The notes under the pieces are model-generated. The model was not told the DNA's origin. It saw only the letters and a list, made by a program, of their open reading frames with translations, and did no database searches. A DNA stretch of 64,000 nt, taken from NCBI GenBank assembly GCA_016125275.1, contig WGMB01000016.1, positions 1 to 64,000 of the forward strand. The letters run 5' to 3'. Position numbers and translations under genes: made by a program. The DNA is from Acidobacteriota bacterium. GTDB lineage: Bacteria > Acidobacteriota > Terriglobia > Bryobacterales > UBA6623. Below are positions 41,229 through 50,129 of the stretch, piece by piece. The stretch's first letter is position 1, and every line of letters begins with the position of its first letter.

Positions 41229-41699
41229 TTATTGCTGGTCTTCGTAACCGCCGCGCCAGCCGCCCCGGCCGCGAGGCGTGTCCGCGTAGACGCTGAAGAA
41301 GCCGGCTTGGGTGGCAAGCGGGTCGAGGCTCGCGCCGTCGGCGGTGCGGAAGACCTGCGAAAGGTAGGTTTGCGTGGACCCGGCCGGAACACGCGGGGTG
41401 CGGAAGCGGAAGCCGCCTGAAGGGGCGTTCTCGTTCACCACGATCTCTACGTTCTCGAGCGCCTCGGTGGAGTGATTCTCCACCAGCACGCCGGTCCCCA
41501 CCACTCCCGCCACCACGCCATGCAGTTGCACGGTGATCGGCGCATCGTAGCCGAGAGAGCCGCCGGCCCCTTCGGGTCCGGAGCCCCCCACGCCCAATTC
41601 GGCACAGCCGAGGGCGCCGAGCGCCAGGACCGCGAGAGCCGCCGTCCTGGCGACGTCCGCAAGTCCGCCCGGGCGGCCCAGATCTCGATGAGTCTTCAC
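41229..41699 (-). CDS. uncharacterised lipoprotein
   Basis: The product has a hydrophobic segment ending in LGALGC (lipidated Cys at about 32), then a Gly-rich linker and a small beta domain. The domain holds [37 protein letters not shown] and [14 protein letters not shown], resembling an FxLYD or conserved-envelope beta sandwich; I do not recognise the family. The frame is open to a TTG at 41735; the GTG at 41699 gives a more usual distance to the lipobox and lies close behind a GAGG, but the true start is uncertain. It is in the same direction as the FKBP gene, 20 bp upstream of it, and the two may share a transcript. Confidence 0.6.
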   Translation of the reverse strand: MKTHRDLGRPGGLADVARTAALAVLALGALGCAELGVGGSGPEGAGGSLGYDAPITVQLHGVVAGVVGTGVLVENHSTEALENVEIVVNENAPSGGFRFRTPRVPAGSTQTYLSQVFRTADGASLDPLATQAGFFSVYADTPRGRGGWRGGYEDQQ

Positions 41700-41752
41700 C
41701 ACCTCAGGGTCCGGCGATGACGACGGTGTCGTCAATCGTAGGAAAACCTTAA

Positions 41753-41974
41753 CTATTCGTACGAAGCCGCCCCTAGCATGATCACGTTCTGCGCCAGCAG
41801 CCCGCGATCGCCTTGCATCAGGTCATATTCGACTTCCGCACCTTCTTCCAGGGTCCGATAGCCGGTCATCTGGATCTCCGAGAAATGAACGAAGACGTCT
41901 TCGCCCGTCTCCCGCTGAATGAATCCATAGCCCTTGGCTGCGTTAAACCACTTCACTTGGCCACGTTCTCTCAA
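41753..41974 (-). CDS. cold-shock domain protein
   Basis: The 73-residue product is a single cold-shock OB fold with both RNA-binding motifs, KGYGFI (RNP1) and VFVHFS (RNP2), and the usual [11 protein letters not shown] start. Such proteins melt secondary structure in mRNA. I start at the TTG preceded by GGGAG at 7-nt spacing, which gives the usual Csp length; an upstream TTG at 42007, also with a GAGGG site, would add 11 residues. The C-terminal [10 protein letters not shown] replaces the common AANVT ending. The roughly 250-bp gap to feoB on the upstream side could hold a structured 5' leader, as in many cold-shock mRNAs, but I see no clear element. Confidence 0.92.
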   Translation of the reverse strand: MRERGQVKWFNAAKGYGFIQRETGEDVFVHFSEIQMTGYRTLEEGAEVEYDLMQGDRGLLAQNVIMLGAASYE

Positions 41975-42254
41975 TGCCTGACTCCCGATGGACCTTGCGA
42001 CTGACAAGATAGAACCCTCGTTTTCTCGAAACCGTTACGCTTTTGTAATTTTTGTCGCGAATCGGTAAACCCGTTCGGATCGGACATCCGGCGAAAATCG
42101 ACCGATGGCTGAGGGTTATTGTGCCACAACAGGGCGGCACGAACGAGGCCAAACAAGGGATGGAGCCCTAACGTGGGGGCTTTCTGAACGTACCAGGTTC
42201 CGAGCGTTTTGTGCATGGCACAGAAAACTCAGCAGGATAACCGCCGCCCGGCGG

Positions 42255-44129
42255 TCACGAAAAGATCAAGTTCGCTGCCAATCCTGCGACGTAAGCCAAC
42301 GCCGTCATGTAACTGAATTGAATGACCGGCCACTTCCAGCCGCCGGTCTCGCGACGAACCACCGCGACGGTGGACATGCACTGCATCGCGAAGGCGAAGA
42401 ACACCAGCAAGGCGACCGCGCCGCCCAGGTCCAGGTCCTGCCGCAGGGCCTCCTGCAAGGCCACAGAGCCCTCGTCGGCTTCCATGCCGTAGATGGTGCC
42501 CAGCGTACCTACGATCACCTCTCGCGCGGCCAGCGACGTGATCAGGCCGATGCCGATCTTCCAGTCGAAGCCCAGCGGGGCCACCAGCGGCTCGATCGTA
42601 CGGCCGATCGTGCCGGCCAGACTCTCCTCGATCGGCGGCGGCTCGCCGTTCACCAGCGGAATGCTCGCCAGGGCCCACAGCGCGATCGTCGTCGCCATGA
42701 TGACCGTACCGGCTCGCCGTAGAAACACCTTCGAGCGATCCAGCAGCCGCAATCCCAGCGAACGCAGCGTGGGCATCCGGTACGGCGGCAACTCGAGCAT
42801 GAACGGCGTGCGCACGCTCTCGAGGATCGAGGACTTCAGCAATCGGGCCGTCGCAACGGCCGCCAGAAAGCCCAGTGCGTACAGCGCCAACATCATGGCC
42901 GCCCGGGACCCCAGGAACGGCCCCAACACGGGCTGTTCCGGGATGAAGGCGGCGATGATGAGGGTGTAGACCGGCAGACGCGCCGAGCACGTCATGAACG
43001 GCGCAATCAGGATCGTCGCCATGCGGTCGCGCTTGTTCTCGATCGTCCGCGTGGCCAGGATCGCCGGCACCGCGCAGGCATAGGCCGAAAGCAGCGGAAT
43101 GAAGCTCTTGCCCTGCAGCCCCACCTTGGCCATCGTGCGATCGGCGATCAGCGCCGCCCGAGCCAGGTAGCCGGAGTCCTCCAAGATGCCGATGAAGACG
43201 AACAGCAGCAGGATCTGCGGCAAGAAGACGATCACCGAACCGACGCCGCCCCAAACGCCTTCGATCAGCAACGCCCGAAACCAGGTGTCCGGCAGGGCCG
43301 CCTTGAGCCACTCGCCGGACGTGCTGATGAGCGCCTCGACGCCGTCCATCAAGGGAACCGCGGCCGTAAAGATCGTCTGGAAGACCGCCACCACCACCAG
43401 CAGAAAGATCAACGGTCCCCACACCGGGTGCAGGAAGATCCCGTCCAGGCGGCGCGTCCAGTGCGGCGGAGCGGGCGGCCGGTAGCCGGCCCGGGTGCGC
43501 GCGTCGGTGGCCCAAGCGTGGCACGCCGGCACGTCTTGCAGCACCGGCAACTGCACCGGCGGCGGCGCGCCGAGCTTGCCGTCCAGAAACTCCTCGACCG
43601 GCTGCAATCCCTCACCGGTCTTGGCGCTGATCAGCGCCGTCGGGGCTCCGATGCGCTGCGACAGGGCGTTGACGTCGATCGAGCCGCCGCGGCGCGCCAG
43701 ATCGTCGGCCATGTTCAGGGCCACCAGCGTGGGCAATCCCAGGCTGATGATCGGCGCGGCCATCGTCAAATGACGGCTGAGATTGGTGGCGTCCAGAATC
43801 AACAAAACGGCGTCCGGCTTCGGAACGCCTTCGACCTTGCCTTTCAGGACGTCATGCGTGATCTGCTCGTCCTCGGACCGCGGGGAGAGGCTGTAAACGC
43901 CCGGCAGGTCAATGACTTCGATCTCGCGGCCGGCGCGCAGACGGGCCACGCCGTGGCGCTTCTCCACCGTCACGCCGGGGTAGTTCGCCACCTTCTGACG
44001 CATGCCCGTCAGGCGGTTGAAAAGAGTGGATTTCCCCGAGTTGGGGGGGCCGACGAGCGCCACGACTCGGCGGTGCTGCAACTCACTGGCAGAGGGCGGA
44101 GAGAGGGGCCTCGAAGCCGTCGCGCTCAT
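42255..44129 (-). CDS. feoB: ferrous iron transporter FeoB
   Basis: The 624-residue product begins with a G domain: GPPNSGKST (27-35), the G2 Thr in YPGVTVEKR, DLPG (74-77) and NMAD (139-142). The helical GDI segment (about 165-230) and a membrane part with two Gate motifs of nucleoside-transporter type and about nine helices (LIFLLVVVAVFQTIF onward) follow. It imports Fe(II) across the inner membrane with GTP hydrolysis. At 624 residues it is shorter than E. coli FeoB (773), mainly at the C-terminus, as in many non-enterobacterial versions. Its start overlaps the feoA stop by 4 bp. Confidence 0.97.
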   Translation of the reverse strand: MSATASRPLSPPSASELQHRRVVALVGPPNSGKSTLFNRLTGMRQKVANYPGVTVEKRHGVARLRAGREIEVIDLPGVYSLSPRSEDEQITHDVLKGKVEGVPKPDAVLLILDATNLSRHLTMAAPIISLGLPTLVALNMADDLARRGGSIDVNALSQRIGAPTALISAKTGEGLQPVEEFLDGKLGAPPPVQLPVLQDVPACHAWATDARTRAGYRPPAPPHWTRRLDGIFLHPVWGPLIFLLVVVAVFQTIFTAAVPLMDGVEALISTSGEWLKAALPDTWFRALLIEGVWGGVGSVIVFLPQILLLFVFIGILEDSGYLARAALIADRTMAKVGLQGKSFIPLLSAYACAVPAILATRTIENKRDRMATILIAPFMTCSARLPVYTLIIAAFIPEQPVLGPFLGSRAAMMLALYALGFLAAVATARLLKSSILESVRTPFMLELPPYRMPTLRSLGLRLLDRSKVFLRRAGTVIMATTIALWALASIPLVNGEPPPIEESLAGTIGRTIEPLVAPLGFDWKIGIGLITSLAAREVIVGTLGTIYGMEADEGSVALQEALRQDLDLGGAVALLVFFAFAMQCMSTVAVVRRETGGWKWPVIQFSYMTALAYVAGLAANLIFS

Positions 44130-44371
44130 GATTCCGAACGCAGCAGGATGTGGACGGCTGTTTCCCGGCGCAGTGCGATCTCGGCGTCGTCGATCCGAAA
44201 GACCGAGGGATCGCCGAAGGGCGATCGCCGAGAGAGCTGAACGTGACTTCCTGGCAGGAAGCCCAGTTCCATCAGACGGCGGGCGTCGGGCTCAGGCAGA
44301 TCCAGGCGCTCGATGAGGCCCTGGACGCCGGGTTTGAGGTCGGCTAGCGAGGACTGCGAGACAGCGGGCAC
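44126..44371 (-). CDS. feoA: ferrous iron transport protein FeoA
   Basis: The 81-residue SH3-like protein has the FeoA pattern: LADLKPGVQGLIERLD, RRLMELGFLPGSHVQLSRRSPFGDPSVFRI and EIALRRETAVHILL. It supports FeoB, probably by contacting its G domain or membrane part. It is the first gene of the feoAB pair, with a 4-bp overlap, and candidate operator palindromes lie just upstream. No feoC is seen. Confidence 0.95.
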   Translation of the reverse strand: MPAVSQSSLADLKPGVQGLIERLDLPEPDARRLMELGFLPGSHVQLSRRSPFGDPSVFRIDDAEIALRRETAVHILLRSES

Positions 44372-44386
44372 GGCCTCTTCAGTATC

Positions 44387-44431
44387 TTCCTAGTTGCAAC
44401 TCGCTGTCAATCAGCCGAAGTTCGCTAGGAA
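44387..44431. promoter_or_regulatory. candidate feoAB operator palindromes
   Basis: Upstream of feoA a perfect 10-bp palindrome AGTTGCAACT (44392-44401) lies inside a wider inverted repeat TTCCTAG (44387-44393) / CTAGGAA (44425-44431). Position and symmetry suggest a regulator binding site, but the bases do not match the Fur or DtxR consensus well enough to name it. Confidence 0.3.
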
Positions 44432-44533
44432 ACGCCCGTTGCCCCCAGGGGTCCGAACGGACATCTCGACAGTGGCGCGCGCCTATCCTATGCTCACGGA
44501 ATCAGCCTGTTCGGCAAAGCGGTCGCTTGTCTC

Positions 44534-45967
44534 TTGCTGATCGCCTGGCCGGCGTCGTCGCAGATCCTCGGCCCGCCGGACCGCGACTTCGTGGGTCCGC
44601 CCTCGCCCGAGGCGCTGGACTTCGTCGGGCCACCCAGCCCCCTCCCGGAACCTCCGCCGCAAATCGCGCCGCAGTTCCCGGTCCCCAACGTGCCGCTGCT
44701 CGACCAAGAGCTGGAGGACCTGCTCGGCCGGGCGAACAAGGAGTACCTGATCCCGTCGCCCGAAACGGTGATCAAGTCGATCTTCGGCTTCGTGGCGCTG
44801 CTGGCGCTGGCGGCCGTGGCCGGCCATCCGCGCGTGGGGGAGGTCGAGCGCAAGCTGCGCATCGGACATTTAGCGACCACCGGACTGCCGTTCGTCCTGC
44901 TGGGACTGATCGCCAGTCAGCCCAAGGTGGGCGTCCTCGCGCCGGGCGTGCTCCTGGAAGTCGCGCCGTTGCTGACCCTCGGCCTGGGATGGGTCGGCTT
45001 CAGCATCGGCTACCGCTTCAACGCCCAACTGATGGAGAACCTGCCACAGGGCGCCGGCTCCGTGGTGGGCCTGATGACGGGCGTTCCGTTCGTGGCCGTC
45101 GGCGTCGCGGCCAGCCTGCTGATGCTGTTCTGGGAGGACGGCGCCGTCAGCGGCGAGCTGCTGCGTGACGCCGCCATGCTGGGCGTGGCCGGAGCCATGA
45201 CGGCCCGCAGCTCGCCGTTCCTGTGGCGCGACGGCGGGCTGGACGCCGAAGACTTAGAGCGCATGGGCAAGATCGTGCAGCTCGAGCGGATCGTAGGCAT
45301 CCTCGGGTTGATGCTGGTCGCGGCCTACTTCCGCCCCGCCGGCGCGACCGTCGCTTGGCAGTTGCCGCCCACCGCCTGGTTGTTCCTCACGCTCGGCATC
45401 GGAGTGGCCGTCGGCGGCGTCGTCTATGCCGTCCTTTCCACCAGCCGCAGTGACGCGGAGTCGCTGGTGCTGCTGCTCGGCTCGGTCAGCTTCGCGGCGG
45501 GCATGGCCCACTACCTGCGGCTTTCGGCGATCTCCGTGTGCTTCCTGGTCGGAATCGTGCTCGCCAACGGCCCCGGCCGCTGGAAGGTCGCCGCTGAAAA
45601 CGTCGCGACGCGGCTGGAGCGGCCCCTCTACTTCCTGTTCCTGCTCATCGCCGGGGCCGTCTGGCGGCCGGACGACGGGCGCGGCTGGGCCTTGATGGCG
45701 CTATTCGTACTGGTGCGGCTGGCCGGCAAACGCTTTGCCGCCGGGCTGATCGCGCGGCAGGGCGACTACGAGCACGTTTCCAAGGAGAGGCAGTGGCTCA
45801 CCTACGCGCCGGCGGGAGCGATCTCCATCGCCGTCGTCATCAGCGCCCAGAACCTCTATGGCGGGCCGCGCATCTCGTGGATCGTCACCGCCGTGATCGT
45901 CGGCTCGATCTTGAACGAGATCCTGTTGCAGGCCCTCATGCGTAGGCGGCGGGCGGAGGCCGCCTAG
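44534..45967 (+). CDS. sodium/proton antiporter-like membrane protein (CPA type), start uncertain
   Basis: The product has a Pro-rich periplasmic-looking N-terminal part (PSPEALDFVGPPSPLPEPPP), a helix before the membrane, and about 11-12 membrane segments from residue 80 onward. They include GAMTARSSPF and LGSVSFAAGMAHYLRLSAISVCFLVGIVLANGP, which resemble parts of cation:proton antiporters. The annotated TTG has no ribosome site. In the same frame the sequence upstream reads LFGKAVACLLLIAWPASSQ, a good signal peptide, but has no ATG, GTG or TTG before a stop at 44426. The start may therefore be a CTG (44507) or a frameshift may exist. The gene ends 6 bp before a second antiporter gene, so the two probably work together. 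Confidence 0.65.
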   Translation: MLIAWPASSQILGPPDRDFVGPPSPEALDFVGPPSPLPEPPPQIAPQFPVPNVPLLDQELEDLLGRANKEYLIPSPETVIKSIFGFVALLALAAVAGHPRVGEVERKLRIGHLATTGLPFVLLGLIASQPKVGVLAPGVLLEVAPLLTLGLGWVGFSIGYRFNAQLMENLPQGAGSVVGLMTGVPFVAVGVAASLLMLFWEDGAVSGELLRDAAMLGVAGAMTARSSPFLWRDGGLDAEDLERMGKIVQLERIVGILGLMLVAAYFRPAGATVAWQLPPTAWLFLTLGIGVAVGGVVYAVLSTSRSDAESLVLLLGSVSFAAGMAHYLRLSAISVCFLVGIVLANGPGRWKVAAENVATRLERPLYFLFLLIAGAVWRPDDGRGWALMALFVLVRLAGKRFAAGLIARQGDYEHVSKERQWLTYAPAGAISIAVVISAQNLYGGPRISWIVTAVIVGSILNEILLQALMRRRRAEAA

Positions 45968-45973
45968 CGAACC

Positions 45974-47284
45974 ATGCGCCTGCTGCTCTTCACCGCCTTG
46001 TGCGGACTGATGGATGCGGCCCGCTCGTTCGCCCCCGAGCGCGGGCTGGGCGGCCAAACCAGCGGCGTCACACTGGCGGGCGGCTTTCTGCTGCTGACGG
46101 CGTTTCTGGGCGGCAGCATCTTTCGCGACCTGGGGCTGCCCCGCCTCACGGGCTACTTGGCGACCGGCATCCTGGTCGGCCCCTATGCGCTCGAGCTGGT
46201 CTCCGCCGAGATGACGCTGCGCCTGCGGCTGTTCAACGGCATCGCGATCTCCCTGATCGCGCTGACGGCCGGGGCGGAGATCGACCTGCGCGCTATGCGC
46301 CCGTTGTTCCGCACGATCGGCTGGATCACCCTGGTCGCGGTAGTCGGCGCGATGGCTGCGCTCGGCGGCGCGGCCTTCCTGCTGCGGGAGCGCCTGGGCT
46401 TCTTGACGGGCCTTCCGCCGGAACAAGCCGCCCTGGTGGCGCTCACGCTGGGCGTGGCGATGGCCGCACAGTCGCCGGCGGTGGTGGTGGCTCTGCGGGA
46501 CGAGTTGCTGGCCGAGGGGCCGGTGACACGCACGGTCCTGGGCGTCGTCGTGATCTCCGACCTGGCGGTGATTCTGCTGTTCACACTGGCCTCGTCGGTC
46601 ACCAAGAGCGCCATGGGCCTGCACGAGCCGGAGGCCTCCGGGCTGATCCGCCAACTGCTGTGGGAGATCTTCGGCTCGTTGCTGATCGGCGTCGTGGCGG
46701 GCGCGCTGATCTCCGTCTACCTGCGGCTGGTGGACGCCGGCACTTCCCTCACCGTCGTCCTGGTCGGGTTTCTGGTGGCGGAGGTCGGCGACAGGGTCCT
46801 GCTCGACCCTCTGCTGGTCGCCCTCGGCGCCGGCGTCTTTGTACGCAACGTCACCTCCTACGGTGAGCGGCTGCTGGGGGAAATCCAGGCGGCGTCGATG
46901 CCGATCTACGTCATCTTCTTCGCGCTGGCCGGAGCGGCCGTGCACTTGGACGTCCTGCTGCCGCTGGCCCTGCCCATCAGCCTCCTGCTGGCGGTGCGCG
47001 GAGCGGCGCTGGTGGGCGGCACGCACATCGCGGGACGGCTGGCCGGAGCCCCGGCGGCGGTGCGGCGTTACGCCGGCTTCGGGCTGCTGCCCCAAGCCGG
47101 TCTGGCGCTGGCCCTGGCGATGCTGTTCGTGCGCACCTTTCCATCGCTGGGCCCCGAAGCCGCGGCGCTGGTGTTCGGCGTGGTCGCCGTCAACGAGATG
47201 GTCGCTCCGGTGCTGTATCGCTACGCCCTGCTCCGCAGCGGAGAACAGAATCGCGGCGCCGCACCCGCCCCGTCGTCGCATTGA
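45974..47284 (+). CDS. CPA2-type cation:proton antiporter
   Basis: The 436-residue product has a signal-like first helix and then the KefB/GerN-like membrane domain: LGGSIFRDLGLPRLTGYLATGILVGPYALELV, FNGIAISLIALTAGAEIDLRAM, ALTLGVAMAAQSPAVVVAL, VVVISDLAVILLFTLASS and a late GFGLLPQAGLALALAMLFVRTFP helix. ISD in the middle corresponds to the ion-binding region. It exchanges H+ for Na+ or K+. No TrkA-N domain is attached. It follows the preceding antiporter-like gene by 6 bp on the same strand, which suggests a two-component transporter or a tandem duplication that has diverged strongly. Confidence 0.85.
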   Translation: MRLLLFTALCGLMDAARSFAPERGLGGQTSGVTLAGGFLLLTAFLGGSIFRDLGLPRLTGYLATGILVGPYALELVSAEMTLRLRLFNGIAISLIALTAGAEIDLRAMRPLFRTIGWITLVAVVGAMAALGGAAFLLRERLGFLTGLPPEQAALVALTLGVAMAAQSPAVVVALRDELLAEGPVTRTVLGVVVISDLAVILLFTLASSVTKSAMGLHEPEASGLIRQLLWEIFGSLLIGVVAGALISVYLRLVDAGTSLTVVLVGFLVAEVGDRVLLDPLLVALGAGVFVRNVTSYGERLLGEIQAASMPIYVIFFALAGAAVHLDVLLPLALPISLLLAVRGAALVGGTHIAGRLAGAPAAVRRYAGFGLLPQAGLALALAMLFVRTFPSLGPEAAALVFGVVAVNEMVAPVLYRYALLRSGEQNRGAAPAPSSH

Positions 47285-47347
47285 GCCAGGCGTTCCGCAG
47301 GCGCCGCGCGGGCGTCCGAGACCGTTCTGGTCCGGTATACTTCGCTG

Positions 47348-48754
47348 GTGCGTTTTCTGCTCTCCCTCCTGCTGCTCGCCCTGCCCGCGTTGGCGGCGGA
47401 CCGTCCCAACATCGTCTTCCTGTTCACTGACGACCAGGCGCCGTGGGCGATCGGCCTGTCCGGCAACCCGTACGCCCAAACGCCCAACATGGATGCGCTG
47501 TTCCAGCGCGGCGCCTATCTGACCAACGCCTTTACGGTCACGCCGGTGTGCAGCCCTTCGCGTGCGAGCTTGATGACCAGCCGCTACGGCTCCGAGCTCG
47601 GCATCACCGACTGGATTCACCCCACCCGCGACGCCTCCATCGGGCTCGATCCGGCCACCACCACCTGGCCCGAGGCCTTGCAGAAGGCGGGCTACCGCAC
47701 CGGGCTGGTCGGCAAGTGGCATCTGGGCGTGCCGGACCAGTTCCACCCGACCAAGACCGGTTTTGACTACTTCATGGGCTTTCGGGAGGGCGGCACCACT
47801 CCCTCCGACCCTCTGCTCGAGAAGGACGGCAAGGAGCAGCGCTTCCAGGGCCTGACGGTCGATATCTTCACCGACCACGCCCTGCAGTTCCTCGAAAACA
47901 ATCGCGAGGGGCCCTTCCTGCTGTGCCTGTTCTTCCGCTCGCCGCACGCCCCCTGGCTGCCGGTGGCGGACGACGACTGGGCCCTGTTCGAAAATCTGAT
48001 GCCCAAGCCGCCGCACCCCAACTATCCCAACCTCGACACCCAGCGCGTGCAGCGGATGACCCGGGAGTACCTGGCGAGCGTGCACGGCGTGGACCGCAAC
48101 GTCGGGCGCGTGGTCGAAAAGCTGGAGCAACTGGGGCTGACCGACAACACCGTCGTCGTCTACTCCGCCGACCACGGCTACAACATGGGCCACAACGGCA
48201 TCTGGCACAAGGGCAACGGCATCTGGCTCTTGACCAAGAACCCGCCGGCCACCGCGAACATCCCCGACGGGCAGCGGCCGAACATGTACGACAACTCCAT
48301 CCGCGTCCCGACGGCCGTCGTCTGGCCGGGCGTGGTGAAGCCGGGGACGAGGATCGAACGCACCGTCAGCAATCTGGACTGGTACCCGACCTTCGTGGAG
48401 ATCGCCGGCGCTTCCCTGCCCCAGGGCGAGGCTATTCGAGGCCGCAGCATCGTGCCGCTGCTGAAGGGCCAGAAACCTCAGTGGGAGGACGAGTTCTTTG
48501 CCGAGTATTCGACGAAACACCAATCCCACACGGCCATGCGCATGTGGCGCACCAAGCGCTGGAAGCTTATCCGCGACTTCATCGACCCGTCCCGCGACGA
48601 GCTCTACGACCTGGAGCACGACCCCGAAGAGACGCGCAACCGCATCGAGTCTCCCGCTCCGGAGGTTCTGGCCGCGATCGAAGAGCTCGACGCCAAGATC
48701 CGCGCGCACCTGAAGAAGACCGGCGACCCGCTGTTGCAGGCCATCGAGCGGTAG
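47348..48754 (+). CDS. secreted sulfatase
   Basis: The 468-residue product has a signal peptide (LLSLLLLALPALAADRP), the metal-binding start NIVFLFTDDQAPWAIG and the sulfatase signature CSPSR with formylglycine Cys C68. GLVGKWHLG and VVVYSADHGYNMGHNGIWHKGNGI are further active-site strands. It is in the same broad family as the sulfatase at 25.1 kb but clearly divergent (FxDD versus LxDD, and a longer substrate loop with HAPWLPV). It hydrolyses sulfate esters after maturation by a formylglycine-generating enzyme not seen in this window. The start is a GTG directly before the hydrophobic segment. Confidence 0.93.
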   Translation: MRFLLSLLLLALPALAADRPNIVFLFTDDQAPWAIGLSGNPYAQTPNMDALFQRGAYLTNAFTVTPVCSPSRASLMTSRYGSELGITDWIHPTRDASIGLDPATTTWPEALQKAGYRTGLVGKWHLGVPDQFHPTKTGFDYFMGFREGGTTPSDPLLEKDGKEQRFQGLTVDIFTDHALQFLENNREGPFLLCLFFRSPHAPWLPVADDDWALFENLMPKPPHPNYPNLDTQRVQRMTREYLASVHGVDRNVGRVVEKLEQLGLTDNTVVVYSADHGYNMGHNGIWHKGNGIWLLTKNPPATANIPDGQRPNMYDNSIRVPTAVVWPGVVKPGTRIERTVSNLDWYPTFVEIAGASLPQGEAIRGRSIVPLLKGQKPQWEDEFFAEYSTKHQSHTAMRMWRTKRWKLIRDFIDPSRDELYDLEHDPEETRNRIESPAPEVLAAIEELDAKIRAHLKKTGDPLLQAIER

Positions 48755-48794
48755 GTTTGGTGGGGACGGACATTCTTGTCCGTCGCAGGCCCTG

Positions 48795-49940
48795 CTAAGC
48801 CTTGGCCTCGGCCCCCGCCAACGCGGCGGCAAAGGTCAGAATGTCGCCCTTGGACTCCGCCAGCTCGGCCAGCCGATCGTGGCGGCCGGCGAGCTGGCAA
48901 ATCTCCGCCGGGCTCGGGACGCTCAGCCGGGCCGGGTCGAGATCGCCGAGCCGCTCGATCGCCACGTCAATGGCTTCGTCGTAGCGCTCCAGCTCCAGCA
49001 GCAGCCGCACCAAGGCTTGGCCGGCGGGGTCGCCCCAGGGGTCCGGCTCCGGCGGCAGCTTCGCACGGAAGTGCGCCACGGCCGCGTCGGGCTCTTCGCC
49101 CAGCAGGGCGCGCTGCCAAATCCCGATGTCCTCGTAGACGTTCTCGAACGGCGGATCGCCCTTGAACTGGTACATCTCGTTCAAGCGCCTGCCGTACTCG
49201 GTCAACTCCAGCACCTTGCGCAGCATGGCGGGCTCGTGCCAGTCCAGGCTCATCTGCACGACCGAGGAGACGTGCGAGGAGTCCAGATAGTAGTTGCCGC
49301 CCTCGAACAGCCAGTCGCGGCCCTCGATGAGCTCGCCGATGGTCGTCTGCTCGCAAGGCTTGCCCTCCACCTGCTCCACCGCCCGGCGCAGGTTGGTGAA
49401 CAGCTCGCCGTAGAGGTGATCGAGCAGCAGCGCGGCGCTCTGGTCGCGGCCGTCTTCGCCGGGGTAGTGCCCGAAGCTGGTGATGGCTCGGCAGGTTCCG
49501 TGCCGCTCGAGAATCCACTGGAAGCCGCGTCGCGGGTGCACGCCCTGGTGGAAGGCGATGTCGATGAGCGGGTCGGCGGCGTCTTCGGCCGGGTCGGCCT
49601 CTTCGAGCGCCTGCCGCACGGCGTCCGCCTCGCCCAGGGCGCGAAAGTACGGCCAGGCGCGGTCGATCTTGCCGTCGCGCAGGAACAGCTCGCCGACCTC
49701 TCGCGCGGCGGCCACCTGGGCCTGCTCGTACTCGCGGCGCTGCTCGTCGGTGAAGTCCTGCGGGGGACCGTTGAGGATCAGGGGCAGGCCCAGCTCGGCG
49801 CGCTTGCGCATCAGCCGGGCTTCGAACAGGCCGGGGTAGTTGCGGTCGGCCAGCAGGTCGGCGCACAGCCGCTCGAAGCCGGCCGAGGGCCCGCCTTGGC
49901 GCCACGCTTCCCGCAGCGATTCAAAGGTTTCTACGCTCAT
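48795..49940 (-). CDS. uncharacterised helical protein
   Basis: The 381-residue product is soluble, acidic and mostly helical, with TPR-like pairs at both ends (GELFLRDGKIDRAWPYFRALGEADAVRQALEEA near residues 85-120, and LVRLLLELERYDEAIDVAIERL near 320-345). In the middle are HGTCRAITSFGHYP and EGGNYYLDSSHVSSVVQMSLD, which look like conserved functional segments with His and Cys. I do not recognise the family, although it resembles proteins of unknown function from planctomycetes and acidobacteria. The ATG at 49940 is preferred to the one 12 nt upstream. It is flanked by a sulfatase (convergent) and a coiled-coil membrane protein (divergent). Confidence 0.7.
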   Translation of the reverse strand: MSVETFESLREAWRQGGPSAGFERLCADLLADRNYPGLFEARLMRKRAELGLPLILNGPPQDFTDEQRREYEQAQVAAAREVGELFLRDGKIDRAWPYFRALGEADAVRQALEEADPAEDAADPLIDIAFHQGVHPRRGFQWILERHGTCRAITSFGHYPGEDGRDQSAALLLDHLYGELFTNLRRAVEQVEGKPCEQTTIGELIEGRDWLFEGGNYYLDSSHVSSVVQMSLDWHEPAMLRKVLELTEYGRRLNEMYQFKGDPPFENVYEDIGIWQRALLGEEPDAAVAHFRAKLPPEPDPWGDPAGQALVRLLLELERYDEAIDVAIERLGDLDPARLSVPSPAEICQLAGRHDRLAELAESKGDILTFAAALAGAEAKA

Positions 49941-50129
49941 TTCAGGACCCACGGCGAAGGTCGTATTGTATCGGAAGCCGCCGTCGGCTACCGTGGGGAG
50001 CGCGGCCGTGCTTAAGGGGAAGGGCGCAGCGGCCGATAGTATTTGAACCTAATCCACTGAGGCCGGGCGTGCCAGTACTGGCCAGCCGACAAAGCGCGCC
50101 TATAATGTGTCTAGCCTGAGCGAAAGCCT

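Noticed and set aside
45701-48832. 1043-codon minus-strand frame across the antiporter and sulfatase genes
   Set aside because: It is antisense to three genes with clear domains or signal peptides; its His/Gln/Arg-rich composition is the usual shadow of GC-rich codons.
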